NCBI GenBank assembly: GCA_947470105.1
Contig: CANISR010000007.1
Coordinates: forward strand, 1 to 47,511
Length of the DNA: 47,511 bases
Source: Fidelibacterota bacterium
Lineage (GTDB): Bacteria; Pseudomonadota; Alphaproteobacteria; Rhodospirillales; Rhodospirillaceae
Direction of reading: 5' to 3'
The position numbers were made by a program, and so were the translations under genes. The notes beneath the pieces were generated by a model, which was not told where the DNA came from, did no database searches, and saw nothing but the letters and a program-made list of their open reading frames with translations. The number at the start of each line of letters is the position of its first letter. Positions within the stretch are counted from its first letter, which is position 1. Shown in pieces: positions 26,808 to 35,831 of this stretch.

Positions 26808-26889
26808 ACACTGTCTGCGACGTATAGTCTTCGACCTGCGCGCGGGCGACCGCCCACTGCTAACCGAACGCTGATGAAAGTCCGGCGCC

Positions 26890-27132
26890 ATGAGCGAAAC
26901 GATATTCGTCCCCGTCATCCTGTTCCTGGTGATCGTCTGCCCCCTCTGGCTGGTCCTGCACTACCGCGCCCAGGCCCGGCGGGAGACTCTGGGCTTAAGC
27001 GGGCCCGCCTCTCCCCACGACCAGGAACTGATGGCGCGCATGGTGGCCCTCCTGGAGAAAATGGAAGGCCGGATCGGCTCGCTGGAGAAGATCCTCGACG
27101 CCGAGCATCCCCGCTGGCGCGACCGCCAATAA
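26890..27132 (+). CDS. Second PspB-like membrane protein
   Basis: An 80-residue protein with an N-terminal membrane helix (FVPVILFLVIVCPLWLVLHY) and a cytoplasmic coil ending LEKILDAEHPRWRDRQ. This end is nearly the same as that of PspB at 26188-26439, so I read it as a diverged pspB duplicate. It follows pspC after 82 bases on the same strand and may be in the same transcript. It could form mixed complexes with PspB or PspC, or respond to another stress; the sequence does not decide. Confidence 0.8.
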   Translation: MSETIFVPVILFLVIVCPLWLVLHYRAQARRETLGLSGPASPHDQELMARMVALLEKMEGRIGSLEKILDAEHPRWRDRQ

Positions 27133-27339
27133 CACCCCTATCCCTTTGAAGTTGCCCACGCTGCGGGACGACACAACCGGTGATTAACGGTTGACGCCGC
27201 GAGCCGTATCCCTGAATGTTACCCGCCGCTTCGCGGAATGGTTGCTTTGTGCTCGAAATCTTTGGGACCGGACGTCGGTCCCCGGTCGAGCCCGCCAGGC
27301 GCGCCTCTGCGGGACCCTGAGACCTCAGGACGAGGACAG

Positions 27340-28260
27340 TTGAAAAAGTTCGATAAAGACCGGCTCGGCGAGCTCGATGTTTACCTCGGCGAGCCCAATG
27401 AACAGGTGCGCGAGAGCCTGCGCTCCATGATGCGCGGGGAAGGACTGCGCCGCACGCGAACTTTCGCGCGCATGGAGGACCTTCTCAACGCCATTAAGGA
27501 AGCGCCGCCCGATCTGCTGATCGCCGCCGACGATCTCGATCCGACGTTGTTCGACATGATCCGCGATATCCGCCACTACAGGATCGGCCGCAACCCGTTC
27601 ATCATGATCACACTCATGGTGAAAGCGGACAGCGACGACGCCGTCAAGAAGGCCGTCCTCTCGGGCGCCGACGACGTGATGATTAAACCGGTAGCGCCGG
27701 GCAAGATGCTGGACCGCGTCGGGCACCTGGCCATGAATCGCTCGGCTTTCATCGTTACGACGGATTATGTGGGCCCCGAACGCCGCAAGGCCGGTGACGA
27801 CCGCCCGTCCAAGATCAAGCAACTCAAGGTGGTCAACACCTTGAGGGCCAAGGTCGAAGGCAACCGCATGAGCATGGCCGAACTCAGCCGCGCGGTCGAA
27901 AGCAATATGAACGAAGTGATGGCCGCCCGGCTCGACAGCCACGGCCTCAAGCTCGGTTGGGTGTGCAACCTGATCCTCAAGGCTTACGAGGAAAAGCGCA
28001 TCGACAAGGAGCTGGAAGAACGCCTGCTCATCCTAGTGAGCGTGCTGGAAGACGCGGCGCGCACTGCGCGTGTCCTGGGCGAGCCGGAGCTATCTCAGAT
28101 TTGTAACCAGATGGCGCGCCAGGTCGAAGAGATGGCCGAGAATTATGAGAACCCCACCGACTCTCAGCGGGCCACCATCCAGAAGCTCACTAAGGCGTTT
28201 GAGCTGGCCAAGACCGCCAAGATGGCCCCTGCCGAACCGCCTCAGGCCGCCGCAGGCTGA
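27340..28260 (+). CDS. Atypical receiver-domain protein, first of a tandem pair
   Basis: I favour TTG 27340, with AGGA at 27327-27330, because the N-terminus then matches the paralogue downstream; a longer 340-residue form from 27238 is possible. The resulting 306 residues carry a CheY-like fold at about 9-125 (DVYLGEPN, DLLIAADDLDP, IMITLMV, DDVMIKPV). The usual acidic pair after the first strand is missing and the phosphoacceptor position is ambiguous, while the Thr and Lys positions are kept. A helical C-terminal domain of about 170 residues has no DNA-binding motif that I recognise. It lies 207 bases after the psp genes. Confidence 0.78.
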   Translation: MKKFDKDRLGELDVYLGEPNEQVRESLRSMMRGEGLRRTRTFARMEDLLNAIKEAPPDLLIAADDLDPTLFDMIRDIRHYRIGRNPFIMITLMVKADSDDAVKKAVLSGADDVMIKPVAPGKMLDRVGHLAMNRSAFIVTTDYVGPERRKAGDDRPSKIKQLKVVNTLRAKVEGNRMSMAELSRAVESNMNEVMAARLDSHGLKLGWVCNLILKAYEEKRIDKELEERLLILVSVLEDAARTARVLGEPELSQICNQMARQVEEMAENYENPTDSQRATIQKLTKAFELAKTAKMAPAEPPQAAAG

Positions 28261-28288
28261 CTCCAGGTTTTTAGGCTTTCTAAAATGG

Positions 28289-28311
28289 CCGCCGGCAACG
28301 ATCACCGGCGG
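28289..28311 (+). other. GC-rich hairpin between the tandem receiver genes
   Basis: CCGCCGG and CCGGCGG can pair over a 9-base loop, 29 bases after the first receiver gene. A T run is lacking. It may be a weak terminator or an mRNA-end-protecting structure. Confidence 0.35.
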
Positions 28312-28453
28312 ACGTCATCTTGTTGAAATACAGCCTGAATTTGGCCCACCGTTGCGCTCCTCCCGGCAATGGCGGATGATCAGCGCCTGACCGGACTGCC
28401 GTGGGGGGACCGCGGCGTTCCTGAATCTTCCGCCCACACCCGCCGGACGCTCA

Positions 28454-29389
28454 ATGCCGCCTCGCCTGAACCAGGACACGTTGCGCAAAGCGACCGTCTA
28501 TCTCGGCGAGAAGAACTATTACGAACGGCAGCAATTGCGTGAATTGTTCCTGGCTCAAGGTCTCAAGCAGATCGTCTGTCATTCGGGGCTGGAAGCGCTG
28601 CGCGAGGCAATGCTCGAAACTCCACCCGATCTCCTCGTGGTAGCATCGGACTTCGATCCCGGTGTCTTCGAGTTCATTCGCGAAATCCGCATGCAGCAGA
28701 TCGGGGACAATCCGTTCATGCTGATCAGCATGATGGTAGCCCCGACCCACGCCGAGGCGCTCAACCGCGCCATCGAGGCGGGGGTCGACGACATCATCAT
28801 CAAACCGATCTCGGCGGAACGGGTGCAGGAGCGCCTGCGCTTGGTCACGTTCCACCGGCGTCCTTTCATTGTGGTCGACGGCTATGTGGGCCCGGAGCGC
28901 AAGACCGAGGAACCGCGACCGCGCAATGTGAAGCGCATCCCGGTCATCAATACGCTGCTTGAGAAGGTAAACGGGCGCGAGATGGACAAACTGGCTCTCA
29001 AGGCCGCGGTCGAAGGTTCATTGCAGATGGTCCTGCAGGCCCAGCTCGACTCCCAAAGCTTCCGGCTCGGTGAAGTGTGCGAGCGTCTGGTGACGGCCTA
29101 TGACACCGGCGCCATCGGCGAGGATGTGCAGAACGACCTGATGACGCTGGCCAATGTGCTCAAGGACGCCGCCACGCTCGAGCAGCGGCTGCGCGATCAG
29201 CAGCTTTCATCCCTGTGCCTGAGCCTGGCGGAAAACGTCGACGGGATTGCGCAGCACTACGAATATCCGACCACCAGCGAAATCGACCTGATCCGGAAAA
29301 TTACGGCGGCGTTCAAGATGGCGATGAATGCCCCGGCCCCCGAGATCGCCGCGCCACCGGACGAGATCGACCTCAGCCAGTACCAGTGA
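28454..29389 (+). CDS. Atypical receiver-domain protein, second of a tandem pair
   Basis: A 311-residue paralogue of the preceding protein, aligning along its whole length: VYLGEKN/VYLGEPN, DLLVVASDFDP/DLLIAADDLDP, IIIKPI/VMIKPV, GYVGPERK/DYVGPERR. Again the acidic pair after the first strand is absent and the phosphorylation site is unclear. The C-terminal region is helical and ends with an acidic tail (DEIDLSQYQ). No output domain is recognised. It could be a scaffold or partner of the first protein. It starts 193 bases after it, so cotranscription is uncertain. The 3' end converges on the small gene at 29418. Confidence 0.78.
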   Translation: MPPRLNQDTLRKATVYLGEKNYYERQQLRELFLAQGLKQIVCHSGLEALREAMLETPPDLLVVASDFDPGVFEFIREIRMQQIGDNPFMLISMMVAPTHAEALNRAIEAGVDDIIIKPISAERVQERLRLVTFHRRPFIVVDGYVGPERKTEEPRPRNVKRIPVINTLLEKVNGREMDKLALKAAVEGSLQMVLQAQLDSQSFRLGEVCERLVTAYDTGAIGEDVQNDLMTLANVLKDAATLEQRLRDQQLSSLCLSLAENVDGIAQHYEYPTTSEIDLIRKITAAFKMAMNAPAPEIAAPPDEIDLSQYQ

Positions 29390-29417
29390 TGCCGAAGCCT
29401 GGCCGCTTGGGCCCGCT

Positions 29418-29708
29418 CTAGGCGTGCCAGTTGTTCACGAGGAACTGCGACACTTCCGGCTTGATGTTGTACCAGCGGGCGTCGTTTTTGGTGGCGTCGA
29501 CGACCACCAGCTTGTCGTCCATGTTCATCGCCGCCCACACCTTCGCGCCGACAAAGGCGGCGTCGAGTTCGCCGTGCAGGTAGAACACATGCCGGTTGAT
29601 GCGCGCCCAGACGCAGCCGAAAGCCTCAACGGCTTCCTGGATCCGGTCCTCGCCCCGATCGGGACGGAACAGCTCAAACGAAACGAAGATATTGCGCGCC
29701 TGTGTCAT
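29418..29708 (-). CDS. Small SinR/Cas2-like ferredoxin-fold protein
   Basis: A 96-residue protein beginning MTQARNIFVSFEL, followed by a helix, GCVWARINRHVFYLH, and the end segment MDDKLVVVDATKNDARWYN. The beta-alpha-beta order, the VxFxL start and the D-x-LVVVD ending resemble small proteins annotated as SinR family, which share the Cas2 fold. No CRISPR repeats or cas genes are nearby, so a CRISPR role is unlikely. The function is unknown. It converges on the second receiver gene with a 28-base gap. Confidence 0.6.
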   Translation of the reverse strand: MTQARNIFVSFELFRPDRGEDRIQEAVEAFGCVWARINRHVFYLHGELDAAFVGAKVWAAMNMDDKLVVVDATKNDARWYNIKPEVSQFLVNNWHA

Positions 29709-30152
29709 GGCGAATCATCCCCTCGAACGGACTTCCGCGGCAGGCTCGGGCAGCCGTTCCCCTTTCGGACTGTGTTTTGGGGCGGGGTTGACCCCGCGCC
29801 CAGCTTCATTGGGCAGCTTGGTTGGACGGAGTGTCGTCAAAATACGTCAATAGATCGTCAACGTTTCGCAGGTCTCCCGGTTCAACTTTTAGTTGCCACC
29901 AGAAGGCCCTAGCCGCCGCCAGCCTGTCGACGGGGCACCATACCGGCGCCGCAATCACGAACGTTAATGGGCCGTCTTTCCTACGGGGTTTTGCCCGCTA
30001 AAATGGCGGCGTTTCAGCAGAAAATGCCTTGGGACAGGGGGGCGCGTCTGGTTTAGGGTGCGCGCCGCATCGGCTTTAGGGCCGGTTTTTAGGTAGTGGC
30101 GCCCGGGGCAATATCCCATCGGGCGTGATTGAGGATTAGAGGGGACGGCTGG
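29709..30152. other. 444-base intergenic region upstream of the autotransporter
   Basis: The longest gene-free stretch in the window. I see no convincing small gene or RNA. It holds three phased CGTCAA hexamers (listed separately) and AT-richer patches, and it should carry the promoter of the autotransporter and that of the small minus-strand gene at 29418. Confidence 0.6.
29835..29861 (+). repeat. Three CGTCAA hexamers in helical phase
   Basis: CGTCAA occurs at 29835, 29845 and 29856, spaced 10 and 11 bases, so all face one side of the helix. Such direct repeats are typical of binding sites for OmpR/PhoB-type response regulators. They lie about 290 bases before the autotransporter ATG and 130 upstream of the divergent small gene. 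Confidence 0.5.
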
Positions 30153-33100
30153 ATGGGCGGGCGGATTGGTTTCGGTACTCTGCGTTATTTGGCTGTGCTC
30201 GCCGCGGCTTTCCCGGTCCTCCATGACACCCGCGCGGAAGCTGCTGACCTGACCATCAGCACGGCCACCACGGTCCCGGTCGCGACCAGTACCGGCAACG
30301 GCACGGGACCGGGAAACATCACGGTCGACACCGCCGGCAGCATCGTCGTGCCGACCGCCACGGCGATCACCATCGACAGCAGCAACACGGCCGTCAACTC
30401 CGGCTCCATCGCATCCTCCATTGCCGCCAACGCGCGGGCGATTTTCATCGACCTGGGCCAGACCACGGCGCGCAACATCACGTCGGGGTTCACAAACAGC
30501 AACGTCATCACGGCAGTGGGGCTCGACGTCTCCAGCGCCGACTACGCCAGCAGCATCAACAACTCCGTGGTCTACCTGTCCGGGCTCGGCACCTTCACGG
30601 GCAACATCACCAACAATGCGGAAGGCTCGCTGGTCGCCGGCGGCAAGAACGCCGCGGTCCTCAACCTCCGCGGCAATATGGTTGGTAACCTCGTCAACTT
30701 CGGCACCCTGAACGCCCTGGGCGACGGATCCTATGGCATCCTCACCACCGGCACGATCACCGGCACTGTCACCACGGGCGGCGTCATCGCGGCCGGCGGC
30801 AACGGCGCCGTAGGCGCTTATTTCGGCGGCGCCATCAACGGCGTTCTGAACCACACAGGCGCGATCCTCGCCGGCAGCGGCCCGCAAGTCGCGCTGGCGC
30901 CCAACGGCATCGACCTCACCACCACCGACCCCATTCCGGCGGCGGGCGGCCTGTGGGTGGCGGCCAACGTCAGCGGCGGCGTCGTGCTCGCAGGCAACAA
31001 GGCCACCACCGCAAAGGAAGCGCTGGACGCGACCATCGTCACGAACCAGACCACGCCGGACTCGTCCATCAGCATCATCGGCCCGGCGCCGGCGGTGCGC
31101 TTCGGGCAAGGCGGGCCCGGCGCTATCGCCAACATCACCATCGGCGCCAACGCCGATAACGGCAACTATTCGCTCGTCAGCCAGGGAAACATCACCGCGT
31201 CGGGTTCGGCCAAGGGCACCAACGCCATGGGCCTGGAGGTCACCGGCCTCACCAGCGGCGGCCAGAACTTCACGACGACCTTATCCGGCGGCGTCTGGAT
31301 TCAAGGCAGCACCATCGACGTCACGGCGGTCGACGCCAACGCTGTCGGCCTCCACGTCGGCAACTACGGCGTGGTGTCGCGGTTTCAGAACGACGGCGAC
31401 CTGATCGTCACCACCGGGGATTCGACCGCCAACTCCATTACCGGCTTCATTGGTGAGAAGGGCGGCAACGCCACCGGCATCCTGATCGAGCAGTTCGGCA
31501 GCATGCCCACCTTCGCCAACACCGGCAACATCACGGCCTCCAGCAGCGGTCCGACCGGCACGTCCTACGGCGTGCTCGACCGCTCGGGGTCCATCACGAC
31601 CTTCACCAACTCAGGCGCGATCACCGCCGGCATCCCGTCGGGCTCCACCGGCAAGTCGGTCGCTGTCGACCTGTCCGCCAACACCACCGGCGTCAACTTC
31701 ACCAACACCGGGACTATTTTCGGCGACATCTATCTCGGCGGCGGCAACAACACCGTGTCGATCTCCAACTCCACCATCAACGGCAGCCTGTTGCTTCAGC
31801 GCGGCGCCTCGAAGACCGGCAACAACACCGTCACGCTCGAGAAGGCCATCATCGTCGACAAGCTGTATCTCGGGAACGGCAACCACACCCTGACCTTGAA
31901 CAACGGCTCGGAAATCACCGAAGGCCTGTCCAGCGGCACCGGCCAGACCGCCCTCATCGTCAATCAGTCTAAAGTGACGCTGGTCGGCAACGAGCCCCTG
32001 AACGCCAGCACCGCGGCATTCTCCAGCGGGTCCAGCCTGCGGTTCGATCTGTCGAGTGTCGCGCCCACCGGGCCGGTGCTGAATGCCACGGGTGCGGTGA
32101 ACTTCGCCGCCGGCTCGCAGGTGACAGCGGCCTTCACGGGCATTCTGACCTCGACTCAGAACTACACCCTCATCCGCGCCGGTTCGCTCACCTCCGGGTC
32201 CGGCGTGCCCTTGAGCCAATTCGCCACCGCGCCGTCGTCGTTCCTCAACAGCACGCAATTCACCTCGACCGCCACCTCACTGGTGCTGACCGTGCGTCCG
32301 AAGACCGCGGCTGAGCTGGAACTCGGTCCCAACGCCACCACGGTCTACAACCTGTTCTCGACGTCCATGAACAAGGACACCGCGCTCGCAACCGCCATCT
32401 CAGCCCAAGGCTCGAAGGAAACCTTCACCGCAGCCCTGCGCCAGTTCCTGCCCGACACGTCGGGCGCGACGCAGCAGGTGGCGCTCAATACCCAGGACAT
32501 GGCCGCGGGCGAAATCCGCCGCCGCTTGGTGGGCGTGGCCAAGAACGGCAACCCGACCCATGCGTCCGGCGACACCGCGAGCTTCTGGGCCCAGGCCATC
32601 GGCGATTATTCCGTGCAGAGCGCCAAGGGTGAGCAGCAGGGCTTCGGCGCCTGGGGCCTGGGCATCGCGTTCGGCTCCGACATGCCGGTGGGCGAACGCA
32701 CCAACATCGGCTTCAGCTTCGTCGAGACCTGGCATTCCGCCGACCTCGAAGTGTCGAAGATCTCGCCAACGCAATTCTATTCGACCATGGGCTATGTCTA
32801 TGGGCGCAGCGACTTCGGCAACGCCTATGTCCAGGCCATGGGCGGCGGCGGCGTCAACAGCTACAGCCAGGCGCGCCACGTCACCATCGACACCACCAAG
32901 CGCATCGCCAACGGCTATTGGAAAGGCTACCAGTACGGCGGTGCCATCGAAGCGGGCTACATCAAACGCTGGGACGACTACAGCATCACGCCCTTCCTGC
33001 GCGGCACCTACCTGAAGATGCACGAAAACGGCTACACCGAAACCGGTGGCGGCCCGGCGGTCAACCTGGTGGTCGGCGCCAAGGATCCGGACGCCTCGAC

Positions 33101-33410
33101 CCGCGGGTCGATCGGCTTCAACTTTGATCGCAACTTCCCGGTCTATTTCGATTCCTATATCGAGGCCGAGTTCCGCGCCAACTACACCCGGGAATTTAGC
33201 CACGCGGCGACTACGCTCAACGCGTCGTTCGCCTCGGGCAGCCCGACCTTCGTCAACGTCGGCAATCCGCGCGAGCCCAACCGTGTCATGGCCGGCTTCG
33301 GCATCGCGGGCAAGGACAGCTACTCGTCCATCAGCCTCGATTACGACGTGGAAGTGGGCAAAGGATATCTCGCTCATATCGCCGGCGTCACCGCGCGGTT
33401 CCGGTTCTAG
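30153..33410 (+). CDS. Type Va autotransporter with beta-helical passenger
   Basis: ATG 30153 is set by AGAGGGGA (30138-30145). The 1085-residue protein has a signal peptide (LRYLAVLAAAFPVL, cleavage near AEA). Its roughly 780-residue passenger is rich in Asn, Thr, Ser and Gly with repeated turns such as FTNSGAITAG and FANTGNITAS, as in right-handed beta-helices. The final 275 residues form the outer-membrane beta-barrel, ending in VTARFRF with the terminal Phe recognised by the Bam complex. I find no cysteine in it, normal for the class. It is probably an adhesin or surface-layer protein; no protease triad is seen. A lipoprotein gene starts one base after the stop. Confidence 0.9.
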   Translation: MGGRIGFGTLRYLAVLAAAFPVLHDTRAEAADLTISTATTVPVATSTGNGTGPGNITVDTAGSIVVPTATAITIDSSNTAVNSGSIASSIAANARAIFIDLGQTTARNITSGFTNSNVITAVGLDVSSADYASSINNSVVYLSGLGTFTGNITNNAEGSLVAGGKNAAVLNLRGNMVGNLVNFGTLNALGDGSYGILTTGTITGTVTTGGVIAAGGNGAVGAYFGGAINGVLNHTGAILAGSGPQVALAPNGIDLTTTDPIPAAGGLWVAANVSGGVVLAGNKATTAKEALDATIVTNQTTPDSSISIIGPAPAVRFGQGGPGAIANITIGANADNGNYSLVSQGNITASGSAKGTNAMGLEVTGLTSGGQNFTTTLSGGVWIQGSTIDVTAVDANAVGLHVGNYGVVSRFQNDGDLIVTTGDSTANSITGFIGEKGGNATGILIEQFGSMPTFANTGNITASSSGPTGTSYGVLDRSGSITTFTNSGAITAGIPSGSTGKSVAVDLSANTTGVNFTNTGTIFGDIYLGGGNNTVSISNSTINGSLLLQRGASKTGNNTVTLEKAIIVDKLYLGNGNHTLTLNNGSEITEGLSSGTGQTALIVNQSKVTLVGNEPLNASTAAFSSGSSLRFDLSSVAPTGPVLNATGAVNFAAGSQVTAAFTGILTSTQNYTLIRAGSLTSGSGVPLSQFATAPSSFLNSTQFTSTATSLVLTVRPKTAAELELGPNATTVYNLFSTSMNKDTALATAISAQGSKETFTAALRQFLPDTSGATQQVALNTQDMAAGEIRRRLVGVAKNGNPTHASGDTASFWAQAIGDYSVQSAKGEQQGFGAWGLGIAFGSDMPVGERTNIGFSFVETWHSADLEVSKISPTQFYSTMGYVYGRSDFGNAYVQAMGGGGVNSYSQARHVTIDTTKRIANGYWKGYQYGGAIEAGYIKRWDDYSITPFLRGTYLKMHENGYTETGGGPAVNLVVGAKDPDASTRGSIGFNFDRNFPVYFDSYIEAEFRANYTREFSHAATTLNASFASGSPTFVNVGNPREPNRVMAGFGIAGKDSYSSISLDYDVEVGKGYLAHIAGVTARFRF

Positions 33411-33411
33411 A

Positions 33412-34104
33412 ATGGTGCATAGACGCCTGCTCCGTTCTCTCGGCGCAGCGGTTGTTCTGACCGCGGCGCTGTCCGGTTGCGGCGGCGGACGCAGCGGCGA
33501 CCCGGATCAGCCCGACGGCGCCATGCTGATCGGCGGTCCCGACGGACGCGGTTCTTTGATCCGGCCCGGCGTGGATGCCAACGCCGCCTACAGCCAGGGT
33601 GTCGAACTCAAATCCAAGGGCGACTGCAAAGCGGCGGTGCTTAAGCTGCGCGGTCCCGCCAATATCGGGCCCGGCTATGAGAACGCGCAGACGGCCCTCG
33701 GCGATTGCCTGTTGCAACTGGCCGGTAATAGCGACCTGTCGTCGGACTACCTTGAAGGCCTGACCTGGCTGCGCCGTGCCGCCGACGGCGGCTGGGCCGA
33801 AGCCCAGGCGGCTTTGGCGCAGGCCCACACCATTGGACCGCCGACGCTGCGCAATCCGGCCGAAGCGGCCTATTGGCTGGCGCTATATGATTCCAATCCC
33901 GGCAAGGCGCGGATCGGTTTCACACCGTTTGATTCCGCCGCACTCGCCGCCATCCGCGCCAAACTCACGCCCGCGGACAAAAGCGCCGGCGAGAAGCGCG
34001 CCGCCGCCTGGGAGCGCAAAGTCTGGTTGCCGCCGGCGCCCGTGGGCGGCCCCGGCCTCAACCGCCGCAACGTCCGCATGCCACAGCAGACAAATCCGAG
34101 CTGA
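33412..34104 (+). CDS. Lipoprotein with Sel1-like repeats, paired with the autotransporter
   Basis: A 230-residue protein from ATG 33412, with lipobox LSGC (C23) followed by a flexible Gly/Asp-rich stretch. The central part (LEGLTWLRRAADGGWAEAQ, then NPAEAAYWLALY) has the Ala-rich helix pairs of Sel1-like/TPR repeats. The C-terminus is basic and Pro-rich. It starts two bases after the autotransporter stop codon, so the two are surely cotranscribed. A role in autotransporter assembly or anchoring is plausible but inferred only from position. The upstream continuation of this frame lies inside the barrel gene and is not used. Confidence 0.78.
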   Translation: MVHRRLLRSLGAAVVLTAALSGCGGGRSGDPDQPDGAMLIGGPDGRGSLIRPGVDANAAYSQGVELKSKGDCKAAVLKLRGPANIGPGYENAQTALGDCLLQLAGNSDLSSDYLEGLTWLRRAADGGWAEAQAALAQAHTIGPPTLRNPAEAAYWLALYDSNPGKARIGFTPFDSAALAAIRAKLTPADKSAGEKRAAAWERKVWLPPAPVGGPGLNRRNVRMPQQTNPS

Positions 34105-35757
34105 TCACCCGATCGCGCGCAGCTGATCGGCCACGGCGGAAATAACCCCCGCCCAATCGCCGGGCGCATCCTGCCTGAAGAGCCTCGCGGTGGGGTACCA
34201 GGGACTATCGTCGCGATCCGTCAGCCAGCGAAAATCAGGCGCAAAGGGCAACAGCACCCAGGTCGGGCGGCCGCAGGCGCCGGCGAGATGTGCCGGCGCG
34301 GTATCGACGCTGATCACGAGGTCTATATTGGCGATCAGGCCTGCGGTGTCGGTCATGTCGATCAATTCATGGTCGTGAAAAATCACGCCGCGAGGTGTCG
34401 CCCAAACGCGGTCGGCATACTTAACTTCCTTTTGCAGACAGTGGACTTCGAAGCCTAGTTCGAGCCACGGCGCGATCTTTTCCACCGGAAGGCTGCGATT
34501 GTGATCGTTGTGATGGTCCGGGCGGCCGGCCCAGACCAGTCCGATGCGCCGACGTCCCCGGCGCGGCCCCAGGCGCGCGGACCAGAGGATCGGAACCATG
34601 GGATCCACTTTGATATATGGAACCTGCGCCGGGATCGTGTCCACGGTAGTTTGAAACACCGCCGGCAGACTCAGGAGCGGGCAGTGAACATCGATAGGCG
34701 GGATCGCATCCTGCGCACTAATCACCTGCGCGGCGCCATCAAGTTTCTTCAGCAGGTTTGAAAGCGCCCTGTGCACCTGAACCACCACGCGCGCGCCGCG
34801 CGCGGCCACGAGCGGCACGTAACGGCAGAATTGGAGCGTGTCCCCCAGCCCCTGCTCCGCATGGATCAGGATGGTCTTGCCCGTGATGTCCTCGCCGCGC
34901 CACTGGGGGGCGGCAAAGGTCCGCGCCATGTGCCGCAGGGCGGACGATTTCCAGCGCCACTCATAGGCCGGCCACCCGTTTTCATAGTCGCCGCGCAGCA
35001 GCAGAACGAGAGCGCGGTTCCAGTGGGCGTCGGCATTGTCCGGGGAGATCGCGATGGCGGCATCGTAGTCGGCGACAGCATCTTCATATCGCCGGAGAAA
35101 TTGCCATGCGACGCCACGATTATTGTAGGCCTCGGCGAAGGACGGATTGCAGGCGATAGCCGCGGAATATCCGACGATGGCCTCTTCAATGCGGCCGATC
35201 CTGCGCAAGACATTGCCGCGGCCATTGTGCGCCTCGGCCATGCGCGGCGCATGGGCGAGCGCAGCGTCGAAGCTGGGGATGGCCTCCTCGAGCCGGCCGC
35301 TCTCGTACAAAGCATTGCCGAGGATACAATGGGCGGCGGCGAAGTCTGGCCTCGCCCGCAACAACGGCTGGCAGGCTTTCACGGCTTCATCAAAATTGCG
35401 GAGGCTGAGCAAAGCCGCCGCGCGATTGGCTGCCGCGTCAAATGAACCGGGATCAAGTCGCAGTGCGCGTTCGTAGTACTCCAGAGCCGCTCGCGCCTGG
35501 CCGAGCCGCGCCGCCGCCAGGCCTTTGATGTTCCAGGCCGGCGCATGACCGGGGTCGTGCGCCAGCGCCCGGTCAGCGTATGACATTGCCGCCGCGCCGT
35601 CGCCGCGGCCAAGTACGATGGCGCCGAGATAGACCAGGGCCGCGAGGTTGCCCGGGTCTTGCTCCAAGACCGCGTAATAGAGCGTTTCCGCCCGGCTGAT
35701 ATCGCCGGCGTTATGGCAAGCCATGGCTTCGTTCAGGATGGCTTTTGCGGCGTTCAT
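34105..35757 (-). CDS. TPR-repeat glycosyltransferase-like protein
   Basis: From ATG 35757 the protein has 550 residues; a TTG at 35802 would add 15. Residues 1-270 are seven or so tetratricopeptide repeats (for example AWNIKGLAAARLGQARAALE and AEAYNNRGVAWQFLRRYEDA). The C-terminal half is a GT-B-like domain with HAEQGLGDTLQFCRY, GLVWAGRPDHHNDHNRSLP and DTAPAHLAGACGRPTWVLLP. This TPR-plus-ADP-heptosyltransferase-like layout is common in proteins linked to surface or flagellin glycosylation. The acceptor is unknown. It diverges from cysS and converges on the lipoprotein gene, with no gap. Confidence 0.82.
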   Translation of the reverse strand: MNAAKAILNEAMACHNAGDISRAETLYYAVLEQDPGNLAALVYLGAIVLGRGDGAAAMSYADRALAHDPGHAPAWNIKGLAAARLGQARAALEYYERALRLDPGSFDAAANRAAALLSLRNFDEAVKACQPLLRARPDFAAAHCILGNALYESGRLEEAIPSFDAALAHAPRMAEAHNGRGNVLRRIGRIEEAIVGYSAAIACNPSFAEAYNNRGVAWQFLRRYEDAVADYDAAIAISPDNADAHWNRALVLLLRGDYENGWPAYEWRWKSSALRHMARTFAAPQWRGEDITGKTILIHAEQGLGDTLQFCRYVPLVAARGARVVVQVHRALSNLLKKLDGAAQVISAQDAIPPIDVHCPLLSLPAVFQTTVDTIPAQVPYIKVDPMVPILWSARLGPRRGRRRIGLVWAGRPDHHNDHNRSLPVEKIAPWLELGFEVHCLQKEVKYADRVWATPRGVIFHDHELIDMTDTAGLIANIDLVISVDTAPAHLAGACGRPTWVLLPFAPDFRWLTDRDDSPWYPTARLFRQDAPGDWAGVISAVADQLRAIG

Positions 35758-35831
35758 GACTGCTGACGGATCTCGAACCTGTGCCTGCCGGCGGTTTTGC
35801 AATCTTTTGGCCGATGCGCTATCACCGGGCC

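Noticed and set aside
29418-29708. CRISPR association of the Cas2-like gene
   Set aside because: No repeat-spacer array or other cas gene is visible anywhere in the window.
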